Shown in pieces: positions 19,148-27,893 of a stretch of 64,000 nucleotides of DNA; the first letter of the stretch is position 1; every line of letters starts with the position of its first letter. The notes under the pieces were generated by a model. It was not told the DNA's origin. It saw nothing but the letters and a program-made list of their open reading frames with translations, and did no database searches. The translations under genes and the position numbers were made by a program. Source of the DNA: CAWFMO01 sp963817065 (lineage in GTDB: Bacteria > Actinomycetota > Thermoleophilia > Solirubrobacterales > 70-9); assembly GCA_963817065.1 (NCBI GenBank), contig CAWFMO010000001.1, positions 124,001-188,000 of the forward strand. The letters are read 5' to 3'.

Positions 19148-19203
19148 GACCCCACCGGGTCGGCATCTACGTACCTTTGTCCCGTCAGGCGAGGCCTCGA
19201 TGA
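19144..19203 (+). other. Conserved 60-nt linker cassette / 19-codon micro-ORF, copy A (before phosphatidyltransferase)
   Basis: ATG at 19144 overlaps the TGA of the PAP2 gene. It encodes MRPHRVGIYVPLSRQARPR, and its TGA (19201-19203) overlaps the ATG of the phosphatidyltransferase at 19200. Codons 1-6 are identical at protein level to copy B of the mce operon apart from location, and the GACCC-CACC-GGGTC hairpin follows the upstream stop. The ribosome-binding sequence (AGGCGAGG) is weaker than in the mce copies. Finding this in an unrelated operon on the other strand shows it is a dispersed module. Confidence 0.7.
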
Positions 19204-19892
19204 CCCCCGACGTGAAGGAGCAACCGCGCGCGCGCGGCAACGGGCGCCGCGCCGGGACCGAGGAGCTCGCGATCGCGATGCGCGGGCGGCTGATCGACTC
19301 GCGGTTGACCCCGAACGCGATCTCGCTGACCGGGTTCGTCTTCAACGTCCTCGCCGCCGGGTTGGTGCTCGAGAAGTACTTCTTCCTCGCCGGGGTCGCG
19401 TTCGTCGTCGGCTCGCTGATGGACACGCTCGACGGGCGCTACGCGCGCGTCTCGGGCAAGGGGACGCTCTGGGGGGCGTTCCTGGACTCGACCCTCGACC
19501 GGATCGAGGAGGGCGTCGTGCTGACCGCCGTCGTCGCCTACTTCGCCCAGCGCGGCGACGACTTCGCCGCCGCGATGTGCGTGATCGTCGTCCTCGGCTC
19601 GCTGATGGTCTCCTACACGCGGGCCCGCGCCGAGGCGCTCGGGGTCGAGTGCAAGGTCGGGCTCGCGACGCGCCCGGTCCGGGTCACGATCCTCTCGATC
19701 GGGCTCGTGTTCGCGAAGGGCGCCGGGATCTTCGACGTCGAGCTGCTCGCGCCGGCGATCTACGTAATGGCGGTGCTGACGGTGTTCACGGTTGTGCAGC
19801 GCGTATGGCACGTCCGCAGCCAGCTCGCCGGCGTCGCGGGCGGTCGCGTGCCGGTTGCAGACGAGGGCTCCGCGCCCGACGGGGATATGTAA
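19200..19892 (+). CDS. CDP-alcohol phosphatidyltransferase, probable phosphatidylinositol-phosphate synthase
   Basis: The start is ATG at 19200 (MTPDVKEQPRARG), giving 230 residues; a longer frame upstream only translates the linker cassette. The family motif D-x2-DG-x2-AR-x8-G-x3-D-x3-D is complete (DTLDGRYAR then GAFLDSTLDR, about residues 75-100), with six hydrophobic helices. Enzymes of this family exchange the CMP of CDP-diacylglycerol for an alcohol phosphate. The next gene makes inositol 3-phosphate, so phosphatidylinositol phosphate is the likely product. The protein is integral to the membrane. Confidence 0.85.
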   Translation: MTPDVKEQPRARGNGRRAGTEELAIAMRGRLIDSRLTPNAISLTGFVFNVLAAGLVLEKYFFLAGVAFVVGSLMDTLDGRYARVSGKGTLWGAFLDSTLDRIEEGVVLTAVVAYFAQRGDDFAAAMCVIVVLGSLMVSYTRARAEALGVECKVGLATRPVRVTILSIGLVFAKGAGIFDVELLAPAIYVMAVLTVFTVVQRVWHVRSQLAGVAGGRVPVADEGSAPDGDM

Positions 19893-19951
19893 CCGTTGTC
19901 GCCCGCGAGTGTGGTTTCAGGTTCGAGTCTTAGACAGGAGGATTTACACGC

Positions 19952-21182
19952 ATGAGCACGGTCAACGGCACAGCAAACGGCGCGCGGCGCAACGGATCGA
20001 GGGAGAAGAAGGTCCGGGTGGCGATCGTCGGCGTCGGCAACTGCGCCAGCTCCTTCATCCAGGGGGTCGAGTACTACAAGAAGGCCAACCCGAACGAGCA
20101 GGTTCCGGGCCTCATGCACGTCGATCTCGGCGGCTACCACATCAAGGACATCGAGTTCACGGCCGCCTTCGACATCGACAAGGACAAGGTCGGCAAGGAC
20201 CTCTCGAAGGCGATCTTCTCGGGCCAGAACAACACGCTCAAGTTCTCCGACGTCCCCAAGATGGGCGTCAAGGTCCACCGCGGGATGACCCACGACGGCC
20301 TCGGCAAGTACCTGAAGCAGAAGATCACCAAGGCCCCGGGCGAGACCGCTGACATCGTCGGCATCCTCCAGGACACCCAGACCGACGTCCTCGTCTGTTA
20401 CCTCCCGGTCGGCTCCGAGGACGCGACCAAGTGGTACGTCGAGCAGGCGCTTGCCGCCGGCGTCGGCTTCGTCAACTGCCTCCCGGTCTTCATCGCCCGC
20501 GAGGACTACTGGGACAAGCGCTTCAACGAGGCCGGGCTGCCGATCATCGGCGACGACATCAAGTCGCAGGTCGGCGCGACGATCGTCCACCGCCAGCTCG
20601 CGCGGTTGTTCGCCGACCGCGGCGTGCGCATGGAGCGCACCTCGCAGCTCAACGTCGGCGGCAACATGGACTTCTTCAACATGCTCGAGCGCGAGCGCCT
20701 CGAGTCAAAGAAGATCTCGAAGACCAACGCGGTCACCTCGATCATGGACCACGAGCTGCCCGCCGACGACGTCTACATCGGTCCCTCGGACTACGTCCCC
20801 TGGCTCACCGACCGCAAGTGGGCCCACATCCGGGTCGAGGGCAAGTCGTTCGGCGACGTGCCGCTAAACGTCGAGCTCAAGCTCGAGGTCTGGGACTCGC
20901 CGAACTCGGCCGGGATCGTGATCGACGCCGTGCGGATCATCAAGCTGGCGCTCAATCACGGGATCGCGGGTCAGCTCGACGGTCCGTCGAGCTACCTGAT
21001 GAAGTCCCCGCACAGCCAGCGCCCCGACCCCGAGGCGCGCGAGCAGACCGAGGAGTTCATCGCCAAGTACGCGCGCCAGCGCGGGCTGCCGAAGAGCGAA
21101 GAGCAAGAGCAAGGCGAAGGCCTCGAAGCCGAAGGCCAAGGCCAAGGCCAAGAAGTCCAAGAAGTCGAAGGCCAAGGCCTAA
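19952..21182 (+). CDS. ino1: Inositol-3-phosphate synthase, with apparent frameshift in the Lys-rich tail
   Basis: The enzyme converts glucose 6-phosphate to inositol 3-phosphate using NAD. The N-terminal Rossmann motif is VAIVGVGNCASSFIQGVEYY, and the core motifs LNVGGNMDFFNML and DSPNSAGIVIDA are intact. AGGAGG lies 12 bases before the ATG. After LPKS (21097) the original frame becomes an acidic tail that reads through the terminator to 21259. Skipping one G at 21098 gives (AAGAGC) repeats and a Lys-Ala-Ser tail ending at TAA 21182, just before the terminator. The product would then be about 409 residues. I infer a one-base insertion in a short repeat, natural or from sequencing. Confidence 0.9.
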
Positions 21183-21213
21183 CGCTCGGGCACACGACTC
21201 GAGTTTTCTTTTT

Positions 21214-21243
21214 CGGCCCGGGTGATCCCCGGGCCGTTTTCTT
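21214..21243 (+). terminator. Rho-independent terminator after inositol-phosphate synthase
   Basis: CGGCCCGGG (21214-21222), a five-base loop (TGATC) and CCCGGGCCG (21228-21236) form a perfect 9-bp GC stem, followed by TTTTCTT. It lies 31 bases after the TAA of the frame-corrected synthase and inside the uncorrected frame, which supports the corrected gene end. Confidence 0.88.
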
Positions 21244-21294
21244 GCGAAGGACCGTCTAACCGGGGGGACCCCCAACCGACAAGACGGAGGCAGA

Positions 21295-22854
21295 ATGATT
21301 CGCAAGAGACTGAGCAGGACCGCCGCGGCGCTCTCGATCGGCGCGGTGGCCGCACTGACGATGGCGGCGCCCTCGATCGGCGCCGAGACCGGCGTCGGTC
21401 TGACCACGGCAACCCCGAGCACGCTGACCGTGTTCAACACGGGCAATCCGGGTGCGGCGAACACCGTTCCGATCACCTTCCCGGGCCCCGCGACCGACAC
21501 CAACCTGGTCGGGATCGACTACCGGCCCCGCGGAGGCCTGCTCTACGGCCTCGGCTCGGGCGGAAGCCTGTTCTCGATGGTTCCCGTGGTGACGATGGGG
21601 AGCATCACCGGCTTCACCGCGACCCAGGTCAACCCGACCCCGGGCGTCAGTCCGCTCATGGGCACTGATTTCGGCTTCGGCTTCAACCCGGCGGCCGACG
21701 CGATCCGGCTGGTCAGCGACAGCGAGCAGAGCCTGCGATTGAGCCCGAACAGCGGCGCGGTCGCCGGGACCGACATGCCGCTCGACTACCCGGCCGGCGA
21801 TCCCAACGACGCCGTGAACCCGAACGTCGTCGCCGCCGACTACACGCGCTCGTTCGACGGCACGACGATGACGACGCTCTATGACATCGACTCCGGGCTC
21901 GACATCCTCGCGCGCCAGGGCGGCATCGACTTCGTCGCCGGCGGCCCGGTCAACGACAACCCGAACACGGGGCTCCTCAACACCGTCGGGCCGCTCGCGG
22001 TCGACACGACCGGCATCGCGGGACTCGATCTGGCTCAGGCATCGGGGATCGCCTACGCGTCGCTGCAGCCGGTCGCCGATACGACCTCGAGCCTCTACCG
22101 GATCGACCTCGGATCGGGCTCGGCGACTTCCGCCGGCCAGTTCCCGGCGGCGACGCTGCTCGAGAGCGTGGCGATCGTCCCGGCCTCGAGGCTGGCGCTC
22201 GACGGGTCGTCCTCGGCGGTGGCCGAGAACGGCGGCGCGGCGACGATCACCGTCGTCCGCCAGGGCCCCGCGTCGCGGGCGGCTAGCGTCAGCTACGCGA
22301 CCTCGAACGGCACCGCGACCGCCGGGTCCGACTACACGATGGTCAGCGGGATGCTCACGTTTGCGCCGAACGAGTTCGCGAAGACGTTCACGGTGCCTGT
22401 CAGCGACGACCAGGCGACCGAGGGATCCGAGAGCCTCAACGTGACGCTCTCGTCCCCGGGCGACAACGCGATCCTGGTCTCCCCGAGCAGCGCGACCCTG
22501 ACGATCTCCGACGACGAGAGCGGGGCGCCGGGCGCGCCCGTGGGACTGGTCAGCGTCGGCGCGCTGAAGGCCAAGAAGCTGGCACGCAACGGCCAGGTGC
22601 CGCTCAGCTTCAGCTGCGACAAGGCCTGCGAGGCCGCGTTCACGCTAAAGCTCGGCAACCGAACCCTCGGGACCGCCGCGGGCTCGATCGCGAGATCCGG
22701 CCTCGGCACCGCCATCGTGGTCGTCGGCAAGAGCCAGCGCAAGGCGCTGAAGCGCAAGGCGAGGCGCGGCTCGGTCCGCCTGAAGCTCGACGCGACGTTC
22801 ACCGGCAAGGACGGCGGGAACTCCGCGATCAGCACTCCGTTCAGCGCCGGCTAG
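21295..22854 (+). CDS. Secreted DUF4394 and Calx-beta domain protein
   Basis: A 519-residue protein with a signal peptide (RTAAALSIGAVAALTMAAPSIG). A DUF4394-type beta-propeller-like region (about residues 40-300, with LVGIDYRPRGGLLYGLGSGG) comes first, then a Calx-beta repeat (about 305-405, with AENGGAATITVVRQG and GSDYTMVSGMLTFAPNE) and a basic C-terminal beta domain. It is likely an exported adhesive or surface protein, since Calx-beta modules bind calcium and mediate contacts. It follows the strong terminator and has its own ribosome-binding site (GACGGAGG). The role is not known. Confidence 0.8.
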   Translation: MIRKRLSRTAAALSIGAVAALTMAAPSIGAETGVGLTTATPSTLTVFNTGNPGAANTVPITFPGPATDTNLVGIDYRPRGGLLYGLGSGGSLFSMVPVVTMGSITGFTATQVNPTPGVSPLMGTDFGFGFNPAADAIRLVSDSEQSLRLSPNSGAVAGTDMPLDYPAGDPNDAVNPNVVAADYTRSFDGTTMTTLYDIDSGLDILARQGGIDFVAGGPVNDNPNTGLLNTVGPLAVDTTGIAGLDLAQASGIAYASLQPVADTTSSLYRIDLGSGSATSAGQFPAATLLESVAIVPASRLALDGSSSAVAENGGAATITVVRQGPASRAASVSYATSNGTATAGSDYTMVSGMLTFAPNEFAKTFTVPVSDDQATEGSESLNVTLSSPGDNAILVSPSSATLTISDDESGAPGAPVGLVSVGALKAKKLARNGQVPLSFSCDKACEAAFTLKLGNRTLGTAAGSIARSGLGTAIVVVGKSQRKALKRKARRGSVRLKLDATFTGKDGGNSAISTPFSAG

Positions 22855-22874
22855 GCGCTTCCTCCACGCGCACC

Positions 22875-22904
22875 CGCCCCGTCGCCGTGATTGGCGGCGG
22901 GGCG
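22875..22904 (+). terminator. Strong hairpin after the DUF4394 gene
   Basis: CGCCCCGTCGCC (22875-22886) pairs with GGCGGCGGGGCG (22893-22904) around a GTGATT loop: a 12-bp stem with one G-U pair. It lies 20 bases after the stop of the secreted protein and 20 bases before the glycosyltransferase start. No U-run follows, so it may be a Rho-independent-like or mRNA-end-protecting hairpin. Confidence 0.5.
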
Positions 22905-22923
22905 CTGCGCTTATCCTGCGGCC

Positions 22924-24831
22924 GTGACCGACGGTGGCCCGTTCTCGATCGTCCAGGTGACGCCCCGTCCCTGGGGCGTTCGCCACGAGGTCAACGATTT
23001 CGTCGCCAACGTCTCGGCTGAGCTCGCGCGGCGCGGCCACCGCGTCCTGATCGCGGCGCCGAGCGGCTCGCGGGCCGAAACCCGCGCCTCGCGGGCGGCG
23101 ATCCGCGACGCGAAGTCGAACCCCCGCGCACTGTTCGCCAAGGGCGAGCCGCGCGTGCTCTCGCTCGGCGGCAGCCTGCCGCTCCCCAGCGGCCCCCGCC
23201 GCCGCCCCGCACCGGTCCCCCTCGACGTCAGCCGCACGCTCGAGCAGCTGCTCGCGGCGGTGCCGCTCGACTTCGTCCACGTCCACGAGCCGTTCGCCCC
23301 GAGCCCCTCCTCGGCGGCGCTGCGCCACTCGCTCTCGCTCAACGTCGCGAGCTTCCACGAGCCGGCCGAGCGCGTGCTCTCGACCCAGGTCGCGCGTCCG
23401 CTGGTCGAGGTCTTCTTCGGCCGCATCGACGCGCGGACCGCGAGCAACCGCTCGACCGGCGAGCTGCTGCAGCGCTTCTTCCCCGGCCACTACGACCTCG
23501 TTCGACCCGGCGCCGCGGTCGCCGAGCCGCTGTTGCCGCGTCGCGAAGGGGTCGCGCGAATCGCCTACGTCGCCGAGGAGGAGCGCGGGGCGCTGCGGCT
23601 CTTCTTCCGGTCGCTGCGCAAGCTGCCGGAGGAGCTCGACTGGGAGGCGGTGGTCTGGAGCGACGTGCCGGGCGATCCGACGGCCCGCGCGAGCCGCAGG
23701 GTTCGCGAGCGGGTCCGGGTTGTCGGGCCGGCCGACGGGCCCCCCGAGGCGTTCATCGCCGGCGCCGACGTCCTCTGCCTCGCCTCGGGCGGGGTACGCC
23801 CGGCCCCGAGCCTGATCGGACGCGCCGTCGCGGCGGGGGCGGTGCCGGTCGTCGCCGACATCGAGCTCTACCGCGAGCTCGCCGAGGACGGCGATGCCGG
23901 ACTCATGTTCCCTCCCGGCGACGCGCTGACGCTCGCCGCCCAGGTCGCGCGCGTCTGCCGCGACTCCGGGCCCGCCGGGCGGCTGCGGCGCCGCGGCGCC
24001 GCGAGCGGGATCGGGCGCAGCTGGTCGGAGGTCGCCGACCAGGTCGAGGAGATCTACCGCCGCGTCGCCGCCCGGCGCCACGACCCGGCCGGCAACGAGG
24101 CGGCGCGCAAGCGGCTCGCCGGGCGCGGCTACATCCAGTGCGACCTCCACATGCACACCGACCACTCGCCCGACTGCGCGACGCCGGTCGAGGAGCTGGT
24201 CGAGACCGCGAAGGAGGTCGGGCTCGGGGCGATCGCGATCACCGACCACAACGAGGTCTCCGGGGCGTTCGCGGCCCGCGACTACGCCGAGCGCGTCGGC
24301 GGGATCAAGGTGATCGTCGCCGAGGAGGTGAAGACGGCCGAGCAGGGCGAGGTGATCGGGCTCTTTCTCGAGAAGAAGATCGAGCGTGGGATGACGATGG
24401 CCGAGACCGTCGCCGAGATCCGCCGCCAGGGCGGGCTGATCTACGTCCCGCACCCGTTCGACCGCCTGCACTCGGTCCCCGACTACGAGCACCTGCTCGA
24501 CATCGTCGAGGAGATCGACATCCTCGAGGTCTTCAATCCCCGGGTCGCGTACTCGGGCTTCAACGAGGAGGCCGAGCGCTTCGCGCGCAAGTACCGGATC
24601 GTCCCCGGCGCGGGATCGGACTCCCACGTCGCCCAGGGATTGGGCAGCGTGCGGACGCGGCTGCGCGACTTCGAGGGCCCGGCGGAGTTTCTCGAGGCGA
24701 TGCGCGACGCCGACATCGTCCGCAAGCACAAGAACCTGGTCTACGTCCAGACGCTGAAGTTCCTCCAGACGAGCGGCGGCAGGGGCGGGAAGCGCAAGGC
24801 CGGCGCGCGGCGTGCGCGAGGAAAGACTTGA
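22924..24831 (+). CDS. Glycosyltransferase family 4-like domain fused to PHP phosphoesterase domain
   Basis: GTG at 22924 gives 635 residues. Residues about 1-390 resemble PimA-type GT4 enzymes (VQVTPRPWGVRHEVNDFVAN, DFVHVHEPFAPSPSSAALR, ARTASNRSTGELLQRFFPG, GAVPVVADIELYRELAEDGD). The usual second Glu of the E-x7-E motif appears replaced by Gly (SLIGRAVAAGAVPVV). Residues about 410-610 form a PHP metal-dependent phosphoesterase with HMHTDHSPDC, ITDHNEVSG, VPHPFDR and GAGSDSHV. The gene follows the inositol-lipid genes and overlaps the next gene by one base. A mannosyl- or glycosyl-lipid role is inferred, but the degenerate GT site leaves it open whether transfer is catalysed. Confidence 0.82.
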   Translation: MTDGGPFSIVQVTPRPWGVRHEVNDFVANVSAELARRGHRVLIAAPSGSRAETRASRAAIRDAKSNPRALFAKGEPRVLSLGGSLPLPSGPRRRPAPVPLDVSRTLEQLLAAVPLDFVHVHEPFAPSPSSAALRHSLSLNVASFHEPAERVLSTQVARPLVEVFFGRIDARTASNRSTGELLQRFFPGHYDLVRPGAAVAEPLLPRREGVARIAYVAEEERGALRLFFRSLRKLPEELDWEAVVWSDVPGDPTARASRRVRERVRVVGPADGPPEAFIAGADVLCLASGGVRPAPSLIGRAVAAGAVPVVADIELYRELAEDGDAGLMFPPGDALTLAAQVARVCRDSGPAGRLRRRGAASGIGRSWSEVADQVEEIYRRVAARRHDPAGNEAARKRLAGRGYIQCDLHMHTDHSPDCATPVEELVETAKEVGLGAIAITDHNEVSGAFAARDYAERVGGIKVIVAEEVKTAEQGEVIGLFLEKKIERGMTMAETVAEIRRQGGLIYVPHPFDRLHSVPDYEHLLDIVEEIDILEVFNPRVAYSGFNEEAERFARKYRIVPGAGSDSHVAQGLGSVRTRLRDFEGPAEFLEAMRDADIVRKHKNLVYVQTLKFLQTSGGRGGKRKAGARRARGKT

Positions 24832-25484
24832 TGCACTCGCAGGGAGAAGATCGGGCGGCGAAGAAGATCAACCCGGCAGTGCCAACCACCGACGACGAGA
24901 TCAAGGAGAAGTACCTCGAGCGGGCGATCCGGGAGCTCAATGAGCTGAGCCGGGACGTCGCCGCGTGCGAGTACTGCCCGCGCGGCGATTTGATGCCGGT
25001 GCTCGGCTCCGGCCATCCGCAGGCCGACATCTTCATGCTCAAGTACGCCCCGACCCCGGCCGAGATCGAGGAGGGCGTCGCCTTCTACGGCCGCGCCGGC
25101 AACGCGCTGATGAAGAGCTTCAAGCGGCTCGGGATCGATCCGATCGTCGTCTTCGGGACCCTGTTCGTCAAGTGCCCGACCTCCGATCCGGAGCTCGCCG
25201 CCGGCGAATGCATCGCGCGCGTCGCCGAGGAGCTGGCGATCGTCCAGCCGCGGATCGTCGTCGTCATGGGTGAGCGGGCGCTCGGCGCCCTCAACGGGCT
25301 CGAGCTGCCGCTCGCTGAGCCGATCGCCGCCGACCCGGGCGAGATCCAGAGGCTGACCCCGACGATCGAGGCGCTCTATGTGCCCGACATCGACGGCTCG
25401 CTCGACGAGACCGACGCCAAGCAGGAGTTCTGGTCGGCGTTCCGCCACCTCGGCGACTGGTACGCGGACCTTCCGCCTTATTGA
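24831..25484 (+). CDS. Uracil-DNA glycosylase superfamily protein (family 4-like)
   Basis: This 217-residue protein starts at an ATG overlapping the previous stop by one base (TGATG). It has a CEYCPRG pair of cysteines near residue 45 and a second pair (KCPTSDPELAAGEC), the pattern of [4Fe-4S] uracil-DNA glycosylases. FYGRAGNALMKSF and IVVVMGERALGALNG match the family core. The first motif reads KYAPTPAEIEEG rather than the canonical GEAPG, so substrate preference may differ. Such enzymes excise uracil from DNA. Its coupling to the GT-PHP gene has no obvious functional reason. Confidence 0.75.
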   Translation: MHSQGEDRAAKKINPAVPTTDDEIKEKYLERAIRELNELSRDVAACEYCPRGDLMPVLGSGHPQADIFMLKYAPTPAEIEEGVAFYGRAGNALMKSFKRLGIDPIVVFGTLFVKCPTSDPELAAGECIARVAEELAIVQPRIVVVMGERALGALNGLELPLAEPIAADPGEIQRLTPTIEALYVPDIDGSLDETDAKQEFWSAFRHLGDWYADLPPY

Positions 25485-25513
25485 CCGCGCGGCTGACGGC
25501 TTCGCCATTAACC

Positions 25514-25554
25514 GCCACCTCCTCGGGCTTCGCCCTGCGGGGGTATCGGGTGGC
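25514..25554 (+). terminator. Hairpin between UDG-like and SHOCT-protein genes
   Basis: GCCACC (25514-25519) pairs with GGTGGC (25549-25554), with an inner GGGC-TTC-GCCC stem. It lies 30 bases after the UDG-like stop in a 134-base gap and may end that transcript. There is no clear U-run. Confidence 0.35.
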
Positions 25555-25618
25555 AGCGCCGGCGACTGGGAACCCTTGACCGCGGGAATAAGATTGAGTC
25601 ATCGGACTTCTCGGGGAC

Positions 25619-26194
25619 ATGTTCAAGGGTGCTCGGATCAAGGATCCGGTCGAGGGGACAGCGCAGGTCGTCGGCAGCACGCAGCCGCCCGACGGCGCTA
25701 CTTCGGCCAACGTAAACCTGACTCTCGTCGTTCAGGCCGAGGGGATTGCGGCGACGAGCGTCGAGCACTCGTGCTTCGCGCCGACCAAGAAATGGCCGTT
25801 TCCCGGAGAGACGCTCCCGGTGACGCTCTCGCGCAGCGACCCGACCCGGCTCAAGGTTCGCTGGGACGACGTCCCGGAGTCGGGTGACGTCTCCAAGCAG
25901 CAGGCCGACATGCTCGCCCAGCAGCTGAACCAGGGCGGGGGCGTTCCAGGGGTCACCGGGCCCGGCGCCGCCGACGTCGCCGGGATCGTCGACGCCCTCC
26001 AGGACTCGATGCCCGGGGCGCAGATCAATGTTCAGGGCGCCGATGTGATCGGCTCCGAAGAGGCTCAGGGCGCGGCACCCGCCGGCGGTGACGACCGCGT
26101 CGCCAAGCTCGAGCGGCTCGCGAAGCTGAAGGAGTCGGGGGCGCTCAGCGAGTCGGAGTTCGAGGCCGAGAAGACGCGCATCCTCGGTTCCTGA
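25619..26194 (+). CDS. Small SHOCT-domain protein of a local paralogous family
   Basis: A 191-residue soluble protein. The N-terminal half (PVEGTAQVVGSTQPPDGATS to RLKVRWDDVPE) is a small beta domain that resembles the two proteins at 41383 and 41834. The last 30 residues (RVAKLERLAKLKESGALSES) form a SHOCT motif, a short helical module thought to mediate oligomerisation. A flexible Gly/Pro linker joins them. The function is unknown. Its 3' end overlaps the convergent GH5 gene by 50 bases. Confidence 0.75.
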   Translation: MFKGARIKDPVEGTAQVVGSTQPPDGATSANVNLTLVVQAEGIAATSVEHSCFAPTKKWPFPGETLPVTLSRSDPTRLKVRWDDVPESGDVSKQQADMLAQQLNQGGGVPGVTGPGAADVAGIVDALQDSMPGAQINVQGADVIGSEEAQGAAPAGGDDRVAKLERLAKLKESGALSESEFEAEKTRILGS

Positions 26195-27836
26195 GCTTCT
26201 TCCGCAGCTTCCGCTTCGAGCGCTTCAACTTCGCCCGCCTGAGCTTCGCCCGCAGCCGCGCACAGTTCGGCGGGGCGGCGGCACCCACAGCCGATGCGCC
26301 GGCCGAGCCCGCGCCGCCTCCGGATGGCGGTGGCGCGCAGTCCGGCCCGTCGCCGGTTCCTTCCCCCGGGGAGGAGACGGTCGCCGAGACCGACTCGACC
26401 CCGGGGCAGGCGAACAGTCGAAGGGTCCTCGCGCTCGGCGCCGAGCCGATCGCGGCGCCGTCGACGTCGACGTCGTAGCCGCCGGGGTAGTGGAGCTCGG
26501 GGACGTAGACCTCGGTCGCCGGTGAGCCGGCGAACCCGCCGCCCCCGGCCCGCTCGGTCGAGTAGGAGAGCTCGAAGCGCTTCGCGTCGCGGTCGAACGA
26601 GTAGTCCTCGGGGGTGCCGGCGACGAGCTGCGGGTAGGGGCGGTCGAGGACCGCGAGCTTGCCCGCGTTGACGTTGTCGCCGCCGGGGGGCAGGTTCGCG
26701 TTGCCGATCAGCCCCTGTTGGCCGGGTCCCTGGGTGGTCGGGTCGTCGCACTCGCAGTAGTGCCAGTACTGCCACGAGGTCATGTGGGCGTCGGCGCCGT
26801 CGACGATCCGTTTGATCGTGTCGAGGTCGTTGGTCGCGCCGAACTCGCTCAGCAGCAGCGCATCGCCGGTCTCGTTCGCCTGCTTGTCGGCGTTGTCGAA
26901 GACGAGCCCGTCGAGCAGGTCGCAGGCGACCGCCGGCAGGCCGGGGATCCCGAACGCACCCGGCAGGCAGTAGACGTGGAAGCTGAATCCGGTCTGGGGG
27001 TCGCCGGTCGGCGGATGGTGTGAGTCGACGCCGAAGTTGAAGATCACGTTGGGCTCGTACCAGATCAGCTTCTGGGGCTCGACCGCGCGGATCTGTGCGC
27101 GGACGCGCTCGTGAAAGGGGGCGAGGGTCAGCGCGTCGAACAGCGGGCAGCCGACGAGCGGCACGGCGCAGGTCGGCCAAACCGTCCCGGGCCAGGGCTC
27201 GTTCATCAGGTCGTAGCCCATCGTGTGCTCGGCCGACTTGAAGCGCTCGGCGACGCGCCGGAACGCGGCCGCGTAGTGGTCCTGGAGGCCGGTGCCGTCG
27301 GGGGCCGGGTCGTTGGCCCAGAAGTGGTCGTAGGCGCGCCAGAGCGCGGGCATGCCGACGTAGTTGGCCGGGAAGCCGAGCTGGGGCAGGGCCGGCAGCC
27401 CGTCGTCCTGGACCGCCCAGTCGGGGAAGCCGTTGCCCTGGAAGCGCGGGTTGTACATGTCCTGGTGGAAGTCGAGCTGGCTGAAGATCCCGTGGTCGGC
27501 GAGCATCTTTTCGGTCGCCGCGACCTGGTCGAGGTAGGCGTCGTCGTAGACGCCGGGCTGGGGCTCGAGCGCGCCGTAGGTGATCCCGAGCCGGACGGTG
27601 TTGAAGCCGTGCTCGCGGAGGAACGCGGCGTCCTCGGCGTCGAAGCCCGCCGCCGAGGGGTGGAAGGGGGCGCGCTTGTAGACCATGTTGACCCCGTGGA
27701 GGAGCACGACGCGGCCGTCGGCGTCGGTGATCCAGCGCCCGGAATGGCCGAGCGGTGTCGTCGGCGCGGCGGACGCGCTCGCGACGGCGCCGAACAGCGC
27801 CAGCGAAGCCGCCACCATCACTCCCGTCCTCCTCAT
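26145..27836 (-). CDS. Secreted GH5 glycoside hydrolase, endoglycoceramidase-like
   Basis: A 563-residue protein with a signal peptide (VMVAASLALFGAVASASA) and a GH5 TIM barrel. Substrate-channel motifs include LLHGVNMVYKRAP and QLDFHQDMYNPRF, the acid/base Glu lies in DLMNEPWPGT and the nucleophile Glu in LLSEFGATNDL. The pattern is that of endoglycosylceramidases, which cut the bond between oligosaccharide and lipid in glycolipids. A C-terminal beta domain, a Gly/Ala/Ser linker and a strongly basic tail bounded by cysteines follow. The last 50 bases overlap the convergent SHOCT gene. Confidence 0.85.
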   Translation of the reverse strand: MRRTGVMVAASLALFGAVASASAAPTTPLGHSGRWITDADGRVVLLHGVNMVYKRAPFHPSAAGFDAEDAAFLREHGFNTVRLGITYGALEPQPGVYDDAYLDQVAATEKMLADHGIFSQLDFHQDMYNPRFQGNGFPDWAVQDDGLPALPQLGFPANYVGMPALWRAYDHFWANDPAPDGTGLQDHYAAAFRRVAERFKSAEHTMGYDLMNEPWPGTVWPTCAVPLVGCPLFDALTLAPFHERVRAQIRAVEPQKLIWYEPNVIFNFGVDSHHPPTGDPQTGFSFHVYCLPGAFGIPGLPAVACDLLDGLVFDNADKQANETGDALLLSEFGATNDLDTIKRIVDGADAHMTSWQYWHYCECDDPTTQGPGQQGLIGNANLPPGGDNVNAGKLAVLDRPYPQLVAGTPEDYSFDRDAKRFELSYSTERAGGGGFAGSPATEVYVPELHYPGGYDVDVDGAAIGSAPSARTLRLFACPGVESVSATVSSPGEGTGDGPDCAPPPSGGGAGSAGASAVGAAAPPNCARLRAKLRRAKLKRSKRKLRKKLRNRGCASSRPRTPTR

Positions 27837-27893
27837 GTCGCTGATACTAGGAGCTCGAGGGTGCTGCCTGCAGGACTGCTACGGCCTCCGCGC

